A stretch of 36,468 bases of DNA from Acetobacteraceae bacterium (lineage in GTDB: Bacteria; Pseudomonadota; Alphaproteobacteria; Acetobacterales; Acetobacteraceae), in assembly GCA_027487385.1 (NCBI GenBank), contig JAIYDS010000275.1, positions 1-36,468 of the forward strand. The letters are read 5' to 3'. Positions 24,439 through 31,137 of the stretch are shown one piece after another. A model generated the notes under the pieces. The model did not search any database. It was not told the origin of the DNA and saw nothing but the letters and a program-made list of their open reading frames with translations. The position numbers were made by a program, and so were the translations under genes. Position 1 is the first letter of the stretch. Each line of letters begins with the position of its first letter.

Positions 24439-25560
24439 TCACGCAGGCACCCAGCCCTGCCGCGCCCGCCAATCCCGCGGCAGGTTCCCGAAGCGGGCGA
24501 GCTTGAGCTGCGAAAGATCGGCGAAGTCGCAGGCGCCCTCCAGGATCAGCTGCGACAAAGCCCGCCCCACGGCGGGGGAAAGGCCGAAGCCGATCGAGGA
24601 CATGCTGGCGATGGTGACATTCTCGGGGTCGGTCAGCCGGTCCAGGATGGGGCGGCCATCCGGCGTGTTCTCGATGATGCCGCCCCAGCTGCGGATCACC
24701 CGCACATGGCCGAGCCTGGGGAACATCTCGGTCAGCCGCCGCGCGAGACTTGCCACCACGGGCGTATTGCCGGCGCGCGGCGTGGCGGCGCCGTCGAGGT
24801 CGAGCCATTCATGCGGGCCGCCGCCATAGGCGAGGTTGCCGCGCAGCGTCTGCCGCCCATAGATGCCATTGCCATCCACGCCGCCATGGGTGAGCAGCGG
24901 CAGCGGCTCGGTCACCATGATTTCGGCCCGCGCGGGGGCGACCGGAACGCGCACGCCGAATTGCCCGGCCAGGACGCCGGTGTGCGGGCCGGCCGCGAGC
25001 AGCACCGCATCGCAGCCGATCTCGCCCGCGCTGGTCCTGACCGCGACGGCCTTGCCGCCGCGCTGCACCAGGCCGAGCGCGGTGGTGTGCTGCAGGATGC
25101 GCCCACCCTGGCGCTCGATCGCCCAGGCATAGGCCTGGCTGGTGCGCTGCGGATTGGCGTGGCCGCCATAATGCCAGAACATCCCGCCATGCACGTCATC
25201 CGCCACCCAGGGGATGAATTCGCGCAGCTGCTTCGCGTCCAGTTCCTCGGCGCGAAAGCCCTGGTCGGTCGCGATCTTCGCACTCGCCCGCAGCCGCTCC
25301 ATCTGGCCCTCATCGAGCGCCACCTTGATGCGATGGGGGCGCCATTCCGTGGGGTGGCCCAGCAGCTCATCCATCTGCGGCCAGAGGCGCTGCTCCTCAC
25401 GGAAGAGCGGCGAGTAGGGGTGGGTGCAGCCGCCGCCATTCCGGCCGCTCGCCTCCCAGCCGACAATGCCCTTCTCGATCAGCGTGACCGGATGGCCCGC
25501 CCGGGTCAGCCAGAAGGCGGTGGAAAGGCCGGTGACGCCGCCGCCAATGATGATGATCAT
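24439..25560 (-). CDS. FAD-dependent amine oxidoreductase (DAO family; opine/D-amino acid/sarcosine oxidase-like)
   Basis: This 373-residue flavoprotein of the DAO superfamily oxidises the C-N bond of an amino acid, amino-acid derivative or opine. The FAD-binding GGGVTG motif is at 6-11, followed by the adenine-binding acidic end LIEKG. The segment SGRNGGGCTHPYSPL follows, similar to DadA/SoxB/OoxB-type enzymes, and the C-terminal FAD motif reads MSSIGFGLSPAVGRALSQLI. The ATG is at 25560. It follows a second flavoprotein gene with a BFD-like iron-sulfur domain. That pairing recalls the beta and alpha subunits of opine oxidase (OoxB/OoxA) and hydrogen cyanide synthase (HcnC/HcnB). Substrate unknown. 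Confidence 0.85.
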   Translation of the reverse strand: MIIIIGGGVTGLSTAFWLTRAGHPVTLIEKGIVGWEASGRNGGGCTHPYSPLFREEQRLWPQMDELLGHPTEWRPHRIKVALDEGQMERLRASAKIATDQGFRAEELDAKQLREFIPWVADDVHGGMFWHYGGHANPQRTSQAYAWAIERQGGRILQHTTALGLVQRGGKAVAVRTSAGEIGCDAVLLAAGPHTGVLAGQFGVRVPVAPARAEIMVTEPLPLLTHGGVDGNGIYGRQTLRGNLAYGGGPHEWLDLDGAATPRAGNTPVVASLARRLTEMFPRLGHVRVIRSWGGIIENTPDGRPILDRLTDPENVTIASMSSIGFGLSPAVGRALSQLILEGACDFADLSQLKLARFGNLPRDWRARQGWVPA

Positions 25561-25575
25561 GTTTGGCCCTCAGAC

Positions 25576-25605
25576 GTCATGCCAGAGGCATGCCTTCGGC
25601 ATGAC
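25576..25605. repeat. Perfect palindromic repeat between the two flavoprotein genes
   Basis: GTCATGCC (25576-25583) and GGCATGAC (25598-25605) are perfect 8-bp arms around a 14-nt centre. The centre contains the self-complementary AGGCATGCCT, so an alternative CATGCC-TTC-GGCATG hairpin (25589-25603) can also form. It lies just upstream of the DAO-family gene, in a 166-nt gap that holds no coding sequence I can support. Confidence 0.55.
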
Positions 25606-25726
25606 GGGCAGCGGCTCCGCCGCCTGGGCTCCGCCGCGCCACGGTCGTGCGGGTGGCCAAGACGGTCTGGCGGCGCCGGCCGCGTTGCGGCTGGATTCTC
25701 GAGGTCCGGTGCCCGCATGAAGGCGC

Positions 25727-26998
25727 TCACTTTCCCACCTCGCTCAATCGCCCACCGATGAAGACCGCATTCTCCGGCACGGGCTCCCAATGCGGGAGCC
25801 ATTGCTCGGCGATGCCGAACCAGCCGGTCCAATTCGCCCGCAGCGCCGGGTCTTCTTCCAGCGCCGAGAGCACAGCCAGCGGCAGCGGGCGCAGGGGCGC
25901 GCGATAGCTGGCCATGCGCGGCACCTCTTGCGCCAGCAGCGCCTGGACCGAATCCCGGCAGCGCCGGCCCTGGCAGGGGCCCATGCCGGCGCGGGTCAGC
26001 CGCTTCACCTGGTCCTGCGAGCCGGTGCCGATGGCGGCGAGCCCGGCCTCCGGCCCCTCGGCGCCGAGATAGCGCGGTGGGCGCAGCGCGCGCAGATCGC
26101 CCGCGCGCACCTCCTCGCAGGCGCAGATCATGCGCGCGGGGTCGCTCAGCGCATGCTGCATCCAGGGCGCGCGCGCCACTGGCGCCGTGCCCGCCGCATC
26201 GCCGGCGATGGTCACGCCCGGCGGCAGCGCCGCTGCGACGAAGCCGCCACGCGCCGCATCCCAGGCGATGCCCGCACCCAGCAGATCGGCCATCTCGACA
26301 TTGGGCGCGGCATCCACCGCCAGCACCACCGTGTCACAGGCCAGCTCGCGCCAGGACCCGTCCTTCCAGGCGATGCCCTCGACTTCCAGCGCGCCCAGCA
26401 CCTTCACTTCGCAGGGTTCGGCGAGGCGCAGCGCGATGTCGCCCCAGCTCACCTCGCCCGCGCCGATCACGGCGACGCGGTTGCCGGTGAAATCACCCAG
26501 CACGCGATGCGCCGCATCCAGCCCGCGCGCGCCCATCACGCCCGGCAATTCCCAGCCTTCGAAGGGAAGCACAACATCGCGCGCGCCGGCCGCGATGGTG
26601 ATCTGGCGCGCGCCGATCAGCCAGGCCGTGGCGCGATCCGCGAGGCCCAGGATGAAGGGCGAGCCCGGGAAACCGCCCCAGACGGAAACGCCGAGCACCA
26701 CCTCGACCCCCGCCTCCATCGCGGCTTCCAGGCCGGGGCGCGCGGCGACCACGCGCTCCTCCATCCGCGCCGGATTCTGCACGGCGGCGCCGATGCGGCC
26801 GCCGAAGAGGAAGGGGATGTCGAGGCCGATCAGTCCCGGATCGAGCGGCTGCTCATCCAGCAGCGCCACACTCTCGCCGGCCTGGACGGCGGCCAGGGCG
26901 GCGGCGATGCCAGCTTCGCCCGCGCCGATCACGGCACGGTCGAACACCGCGCGCAGCGGGAAGGTCTTGCCGGCGAGGGAGGTGGGATCGAGGGGCAT
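25727..26998 (-). CDS. NAD(P)/FAD-dependent oxidoreductase with BFD-like [2Fe-2S] domain (OoxA/HcnB-like)
   Basis: This 423-residue protein has a nucleotide-binding GAGEAG motif at 25-30 and a second one at 179-184 (GAGEVS) in a pyridine nucleotide-disulfide oxidoreductase fold. A BFD-like [2Fe-2S] site follows: C292 and C294 in CACEEV, then C342 and C347 in GPCQGRRC. The 47 residues between the two pairs are more than the 30-35 usual in such domains. This is the arrangement of opine oxidase alpha subunit (OoxA) and HcnB, which carry electrons for a DAO-type partner, here encoded 166 nt downstream. I chose the ATG at 26998; an ATG at 27034 would add 12 residues. The open frame runs on to 27358 without domain features. 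Confidence 0.83.
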   Translation of the reverse strand: MPLDPTSLAGKTFPLRAVFDRAVIGAGEAGIAAALAAVQAGESVALLDEQPLDPGLIGLDIPFLFGGRIGAAVQNPARMEERVVAARPGLEAAMEAGVEVVLGVSVWGGFPGSPFILGLADRATAWLIGARQITIAAGARDVVLPFEGWELPGVMGARGLDAAHRVLGDFTGNRVAVIGAGEVSWGDIALRLAEPCEVKVLGALEVEGIAWKDGSWRELACDTVVLAVDAAPNVEMADLLGAGIAWDAARGGFVAAALPPGVTIAGDAAGTAPVARAPWMQHALSDPARMICACEEVRAGDLRALRPPRYLGAEGPEAGLAAIGTGSQDQVKRLTRAGMGPCQGRRCRDSVQALLAQEVPRMASYRAPLRPLPLAVLSALEEDPALRANWTGWFGIAEQWLPHWEPVPENAVFIGGRLSEVGK

Positions 26999-27391
26999 GG
27001 GGGAAGCGCAGCACGGGATTTGCGCGGCGTCCATGACAAAAAAGACCTGCGGCGGCTGGGCGTTGCGCGCCGCCGAGTCTCCCGGCTTTTGGCAGCGCCG
27101 CGGGGGGTCGGACCCGCAATCCCGCGCCGCGGCACTGGTGCGAGTGGACTTGCGCGTGGGGCCGGATGCGGGCCGCCATGGCACGCGCGCTGTCCCGGGG
27201 ACCGGCGCGCGCCGCGCATGGGCGCTGGCACAAGCTGCGCCGCTCTGAGGGGCGGCGGCGGGCCAAGCCTGGCCTGACTGCTCTGCACGGGCATCGGCCA
27301 TTCGGCTGGCGCCACGTCGCGCCCGAGGCCGACCATCTACACCCGATGGCACGGACACCGGGACGGGAGGGATGTTCAGACGATGTGGGAG
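26999..27391. other. Intergenic region upstream of the OoxA-like gene
   Basis: This 393-nt stretch separates the OoxA-like gene from the tRNA-Glu gene. Open frames cross it on both strands, but they are arginine/alanine/proline-rich, lack domain motifs and look like GC-rich noise. It should contain the promoter of the two-gene flavoprotein operon. I see no clear hexamer pair, hairpin or small gene, and in particular no small 2Fe-2S ferredoxin subunit. Confidence 0.5.
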
Positions 27392-27467
27392 TGGCGTCCC
27401 TTAGGGGATTCGAACCCCTGTTGCCGCCGTGAGAGGGCGGTGTCCTAGGCCTCTAGACGAAAGGGAC
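27392..27467 (-). tRNA. tRNA-Glu (anticodon CTC)
   Basis: Read on the minus strand, the acceptor arms GTCCCTT and AAGGGAC pair perfectly. The anticodon stem CCGCC/GGCGG encloses loop CTCTCAC, giving anticodon CTC (decodes GAG). The T arm AGGGG-TTCGAAT-CCCCT is canonical. The discriminator is G and CCA is encoded (27394-27392), giving 76 nt. It lies 18 nt downstream of the DUF2256 gene on the same strand. GAG is the favoured Glu codon in this genome by eye. Confidence 0.97.
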
Positions 27468-27485
27468 GTGGCCAGAGACCCGGTC

Positions 27486-27659
27486 TTAGCCCCGGCGCGG
27501 CGGGGGGGCAAGCCGCGCCTTCGCATATCTCCCATCCCGACACGCATCGGAGCAGAACTTCACCTCATCCCAGTGGCGCGCCCACTTCTTCCGCCAGGCG
27601 AAGGGGCGCGCGCAGGCGGCGCAGACCTTCTCCGGCAGATGCGGCTTCTTGTGCGTCAC
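27486..27659 (-). CDS. DUF2256 protein (small zinc-finger-like)
   Basis: This 57-residue protein has the DUF2256 pattern: KPHLPEKVC, then CxxC (CAAC, residues 13-16), [20 protein letters not shown], and a final C40 in SDACR. The four cysteines (13, 16, 36, 40) probably bind zinc. The family is widespread in proteobacteria and cyanobacteria, and its role is unknown. The GTG start (27659-27657) overlaps the stop of the DUF6476 gene as GTGA, so it is translated by coupling. It is short enough to be missed by length-filtered gene finding, but the match to the family is clear over nearly its whole length. Confidence 0.88.
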   Translation of the reverse strand: MTHKKPHLPEKVCAACARPFAWRKKWARHWDEVKFCSDACRDGRYAKARLAPPPRRG

Positions 27660-27952
27660 CGCGTCGGCACCGCCGCGGCCTGGGGCAGCACCTCCCCCAC
27701 CACCCGGCCGCTGCGCGGCTCCAGCAGCAGGATGCGCTCGCCATCCGGGCGCTGCACATGCACCGCGAAGTGGTCGCCCGCGCCCGCCAGGCCCAGGATT
27801 CGGCTGCCCGCCGGCAGGTTGAGGCTCATCGGCGGCAGGCTCACGCCCGTCCGGCTGCCACCGGCGCGCTGGACGAGCAGCACAACGAGCGTCACGGTGC
27901 CGGCGACGATCAGCACGCCCATCGCCACAACCAGGAATTTGAGTGCCTGCAT
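27656..27952 (-). CDS. DUF6476 family membrane-anchored protein
   Basis: This 98-residue protein has one N-terminal membrane span ([20 protein letters not shown] onward to about residue 27) and then a small, probably periplasmic, beta-rich domain ([38 protein letters not shown]). This is the layout of the alphaproteobacterial DUF6476 family, often encoded beside rluD and rpoH, as here. I chose the ATG at 27952 because the family starts directly with the span; an ATG at 27967 would add five residues. No clear ribosome site is seen for either. The frame stays open far upstream, but only as an antisense shadow of rluD. Function unknown. Confidence 0.8.
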   Translation of the reverse strand: MQALKFLVVAMGVLIVAGTVTLVVLLVQRAGGSRTGVSLPPMSLNLPAGSRILGLAGAGDHFAVHVQRPDGERILLLEPRSGRVVGEVLPQAAAVPTR

Positions 27953-28966
27953 TTGCCAGAAACCCATGAAATCACCGCGACGGAAGCCGATCACGGACAG
28001 CGCGTGGACCGATTCCTCGCGGAACGGATAGGCAATCTCTCGCGCTCCCGCGTCAAGGCATTGATCGAGTCGGGCCATGTGACGCGCGATGGCGAGGCCT
28101 TCACCGAGCCCGCCCAGGCCGTGCGGCCGGGCAGCACCTATCGCGTGGCCCCGCCGCCGCCCGCCCCGGCCCGGCCCGAGGCCCAGGCGATGGACCTCGA
28201 TATCCTGTACGAGGACGCGCACCTCATCATCCTCGACAAGCCCGCGGGGCTGGTGGTCCACCCCGCACCCGGCAACCTCGACGGCACGCTGGTCAATGCC
28301 CTGCTGGCCCATGCGGGCGAGGAGCTGGAGGGAATCGGCGGCGAGAAGCGCCCGGGAATCGTGCACCGGCTGGACAAGGACACCTCCGGCATCATGGTCG
28401 TCGCGAAGACCGAGCAGGCGCATCGCGTGCTGTCGGATGCCTTTGTGGCGCGGGACCTGGACCGCGAATACCTGGCCCTGGCCTGGGGCGTGCCCAACCC
28501 GCCGAGCGGCGAGATCAATGCCGCCATCGGCCGCCACACCACGGACCGCAAGCGCATGGCGGTGGTGGAACAGCGGACGCGCGGGGTGCAGCGCGGCGAA
28601 ATGGCCGGGGCCAGCGCCGGCAAGCACGCCATCACCAACTACAGCACCATCCAGGCCTGCCATGACGCGGTGACGCTGGTCCGCTGCAAGCTGATGACAG
28701 GGCGCACCCACCAGATTCGCGTGCACCTGGCGCATATCGGCCACCCACTGGTGGGGGATCCCGTGTATCTGCGACGTATCCCGGCGGCCAGCAAAACCCT
28801 TGAGCCCCCCCTGCGGGAGGCACTGCTGGCCTTCCCGCGCCAGGCGCTGCACGCCACCAGCCTGGGCTTCAAACACCCGATCACCGGGAAAAATCTCTCC
28901 TTCCGTTCCAATCCGCCGGAAGATTTCGCAAAACTCCTGACCCTCCTCGCTTGTAACATCGAGTAA
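27953..28966 (+). CDS. rluD: RluA-family 23S rRNA pseudouridine synthase (RluD type)
   Basis: This enzyme, about 337 residues long, isomerises specific uridines in 23S rRNA helix 69 if it is a true RluD. An N-terminal S4 RNA-binding domain ([19 protein letters not shown], about 29-47) precedes the catalytic domain. That domain has [14 protein letters not shown] (91-104), the catalytic-aspartate motif HRLDKDTSG (138-146, D141) and [20 protein letters not shown]. The start is uncertain. No ATG lies in frame near the S4 domain; TTG at 27953 or GTG at 28004 are the candidates, and TTG keeps the full S4 domain. At 27953 it would abut the divergent DUF6476 start exactly. rpoH follows after about 210 nt. 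Confidence 0.9.
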   Translation: MPETHEITATEADHGQRVDRFLAERIGNLSRSRVKALIESGHVTRDGEAFTEPAQAVRPGSTYRVAPPPPAPARPEAQAMDLDILYEDAHLIILDKPAGLVVHPAPGNLDGTLVNALLAHAGEELEGIGGEKRPGIVHRLDKDTSGIMVVAKTEQAHRVLSDAFVARDLDREYLALAWGVPNPPSGEINAAIGRHTTDRKRMAVVEQRTRGVQRGEMAGASAGKHAITNYSTIQACHDAVTLVRCKLMTGRTHQIRVHLAHIGHPLVGDPVYLRRIPAASKTLEPPLREALLAFPRQALHATSLGFKHPITGKNLSFRSNPPEDFAKLLTLLACNIE

Positions 28967-29194
28967 CTGGACCAGTTTGGTTCGGTTTCGCTTGCGCCCA
29001 TCGGGCGACCCGGCTATTTTTCTTCTGGAACTTCGATCTGGGGTGCCGCTAGAACCCCGGCTGCTGCCACCGCCCCTTCCGTGACCGGGGCGGATGCAAC
29101 CGGGTGGGCCCGAGACGCGTAAGGCCAGTATGGCCGTGCGCCCGCCGCCGTCACGGGGTGGGGCACGGCGCGAATGGAAGGCTCGTCTGACACG

Positions 29195-30076
29195 ATGGCT
29201 TCTTTGAGTATCCCGCTTGCCCCGGAAGGCAACCTGTCCCGCTATCTGCAGGACATCCGGAAATTCCCCATGCTCGCCCCCGAGGAAGAGCTGGAGCTCG
29301 CCAAGCGCTGGCGCGATGCCGGCGATGAGGCGGCCGCCCACAAGCTCGTCACCTCGCATCTGCGCCTCGTGGCGAAGATCGCGATGGGCTATCGCGGCTA
29401 CGGCCTGCCCGTCGGCGAGCTGATCTCCGAAGGCAATGTCGGCATGATGCAGGCCGTCAAGCGCTTCGACCCCGATCGCGGCTTCCGCCTGGCGACCTAC
29501 GCCATGTGGTGGATCCGTGCCGCCATCCAGGAATACATCCTGCACAGCTGGTCGCTGGTGAAGATGGGGACGACGGCCGCGCAAAAGAAGCTTTTCTTCA
29601 ACCTCCGTCGCCTGAAGGGGCAGATCGGGGCGTTGGAGGATGGCGACCTGCAGCCGGAAGTCGTCGCCAAGATCGCCAAGACGCTCGCCGTGCCCGAGCA
29701 GGATGTGGTGAGCATGAACCGCCGGCTCGCGTCACCGGACAATAGCCTGAACGCCCCCGTCCGCGCCGATAGCGAGGGCGAGTGGCAGGATTGGCTGGTG
29801 GATGATGCCGAGAGCCAGGAAACCGAGCTGGCCGACCGCGAGGACATGTCCAACCGCAAGGACATGCTGAACGGCGCGCTGCGCACCCTGAACGAGCGCG
29901 AGCGCCACATCCTGATCGAGCGGCGCCTGAAGGATGAGCCCACCACGCTGGAGGAGCTCAGCCAGCAATACAACATCAGCCGCGAGCGCGTTCGCCAGAT
30001 CGAGGTGCGCGCCTTCGAGAAGCTGCAGAAGAGCATGAAGCAGCAGATCGTGGAGCGCCGCCTCAGCGTCGGCTGA
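29195..30076 (+). CDS. rpoH: RNA polymerase heat-shock sigma factor RpoH (sigma-32)
   Basis: This 293-residue alternative sigma factor directs RNA polymerase to heat-shock promoters. Region 1.2/2 begins NLSRYLQDIRKFPML; region 2.3-2.4 reads FRLATYAMWWIRAAIQEYIL. The RpoH box QKKLFFNLRR (130-139) separates it from RpoD-type factors, and region 4 has LEELSQQYNISRERVRQIEV. I prefer the ATG at 29195, which gives the family's normal N-terminus; GGAAGG lies 13 nt upstream, which is long. An ATG at 29174 would add seven residues. The roughly 207-nt upstream gap after rluD probably holds its promoter, and GGAACTT at about 29029 is an ECF-like -35 candidate without a convincing -10. FtsH, which degrades RpoH in enterics, is encoded in this window. 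Confidence 0.95.
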   Translation: MASLSIPLAPEGNLSRYLQDIRKFPMLAPEEELELAKRWRDAGDEAAAHKLVTSHLRLVAKIAMGYRGYGLPVGELISEGNVGMMQAVKRFDPDRGFRLATYAMWWIRAAIQEYILHSWSLVKMGTTAAQKKLFFNLRRLKGQIGALEDGDLQPEVVAKIAKTLAVPEQDVVSMNRRLASPDNSLNAPVRADSEGEWQDWLVDDAESQETELADREDMSNRKDMLNGALRTLNERERHILIERRLKDEPTTLEELSQQYNISRERVRQIEVRAFEKLQKSMKQQIVERRLSVG

Positions 30077-30088
30077 GACCCAGGTGAT

Positions 30089-30120
30089 GGGGGTCCGGGG
30101 GCCTCTCGGCCCCCGGCGGG
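30089..30120. repeat. GC-rich palindromic repeat after rpoH
   Basis: CCGGGGGCC (30095-30103) and GGCCCCCGG (30108-30116) form a perfect 9-bp stem with a TCTC loop, 18 nt after the rpoH stop. No U-tract follows, so it is not a standard terminator. The surrounding sequence, GGGGGTCCGGGGGCCTCTCG, closely matches one arm of the large stem-loop at 33466-33572, including the CTCTCGGCCCC loop, so the two appear to belong to one repeat family. Confidence 0.6.
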
Positions 30121-30165
30121 CATGGGCGGAGCCCACTCTCCTCTGAAACGTGCTATGCTCCCCCG

Positions 30166-31137
30166 ATGTCCATCACCACCCTCAAAGTCCCCGCCGCCGA
30201 GGACGACACCCGTCTTGACCGCTGGCTGAAGCGCCGCTTCCCCGCGCTCACCCAGGGCGCCTTGCAGAAGATGCTCCGCACCGGCCAGATCCGCGTGGAT
30301 GGCAAGAAGGCCGAGGCCAATACGCGCCTGCTTTCCGGCCAGGAACTCCGCATCCCGCCCATGCCCACAAAGCAGGCGCCCAAGGCCGCGCCCCGGCCCC
30401 TCGCCGATGCCGTGGTGGCCGAGATGCAGGCCATGGTGCTGTATCGCGACGACAGCCTGATCGTGCTGAACAAGCCGCCCGGCCTCGCCGTCCAGGGCGG
30501 CCCGGGCATCAACAAGCATGTGGACGGGCTGCTCGAAGCCTTTTCGGAGGATGGCGAGAAGCCCCGCCTGGTGCACCGCCTGGACCGTGACACCTCGGGC
30601 GTGCTGGTCGTCGCGCGCAACGTCTCCTCCGCCGCGCATCTCGCCAAGGCCTTTCGCGGGCGCGACATGGAAAAGACCTATTGGGCCGTGGTGGTGGGTG
30701 AGCCCCAGCTCGACATGGGCCGCATCACCATGCCGCTGGTGCGCGTGGGCGGGCCGCGTGGCGAAAGGACCGCGCCCGCCGAGAAGGGCGATGCCGGCCA
30801 GCGCGCCGTAACCGACTACAAGACGCTCGAAGTTGCCAAGCACCGCGCCGCCTTCCTGGAGCTGCACCCCCTGACGGGCCGCACCCATCAGTTGCGCGTG
30901 CATTGCGCCGAGGCGCTGAAGACCCCGATCCTGGGTGATGGCAAATACGGGCTGGAGGCGGCCCATCTGGAGGGGCTCTCCGGCAGCCTGCATCTGCACG
31001 CCCGCAGCCTGCGCCTGCCCCACCCCGAGGGCGGCTGGCTGGATGTGACGGCGCCGCCGCCGCCGCATTTCGAAGAGACGATGCGCTTCTTCGATTTCGA
31101 CAACCCCGCCGCCAAGCCGCCCCGGCGCACCCGATGA
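30166..31137 (+). CDS. RluA-family 23S rRNA pseudouridine synthase (RluC type)
   Basis: This 323-residue enzyme has an N-terminal S4 domain (RLDRWLKRRFPALTQGALQK, 16-35; GQIRVDGKKAEANTRL, 40-55) and a pseudouridine synthase catalytic domain. The catalytic domain has LIVLNKPPGLAVQGG (98-112), the catalytic motif HRLDRDTSG (137-145, D140) and GRTHQLRVHCAEA. The short N-terminus and the GGPGINKHVDGLLEAF stretch fit RluC-like rather than RluD-like enzymes. Target uridines cannot be read from the sequence. The ATG at 30166 is the natural start. Its 3' end overlaps the AsmA-family gene by 4 nt (ATGA), so the two are coupled. Confidence 0.92.
   Translation: MSITTLKVPAAEDDTRLDRWLKRRFPALTQGALQKMLRTGQIRVDGKKAEANTRLLSGQELRIPPMPTKQAPKAAPRPLADAVVAEMQAMVLYRDDSLIVLNKPPGLAVQGGPGINKHVDGLLEAFSEDGEKPRLVHRLDRDTSGVLVVARNVSSAAHLAKAFRGRDMEKTYWAVVVGEPQLDMGRITMPLVRVGGPRGERTAPAEKGDAGQRAVTDYKTLEVAKHRAAFLELHPLTGRTHQLRVHCAEALKTPILGDGKYGLEAAHLEGLSGSLHLHARSLRLPHPEGGWLDVTAPPPPHFEETMRFFDFDNPAAKPPRRTR

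Noticed and set aside
26999..27358. N-terminal extension of the OoxA-like frame
   Set aside because: The extra residues are Arg/Ala/Pro-rich noise, and the nucleotide-binding fold begins shortly after the start at 26998.
28967..29194. A possible ECF-type or heat-shock promoter before rpoH (GGAACTT, and a CTTGCG...GGCTAT pair)
   Set aside because: Neither has a convincing partner hexamer at proper spacing, so I mention it only in the gene entry.
27953..29584. Long N-terminal extension of the DUF6476 frame on the minus strand
   Set aside because: It is antisense to rluD and rpoH; only the last 98 codons show the membrane span and family pattern.
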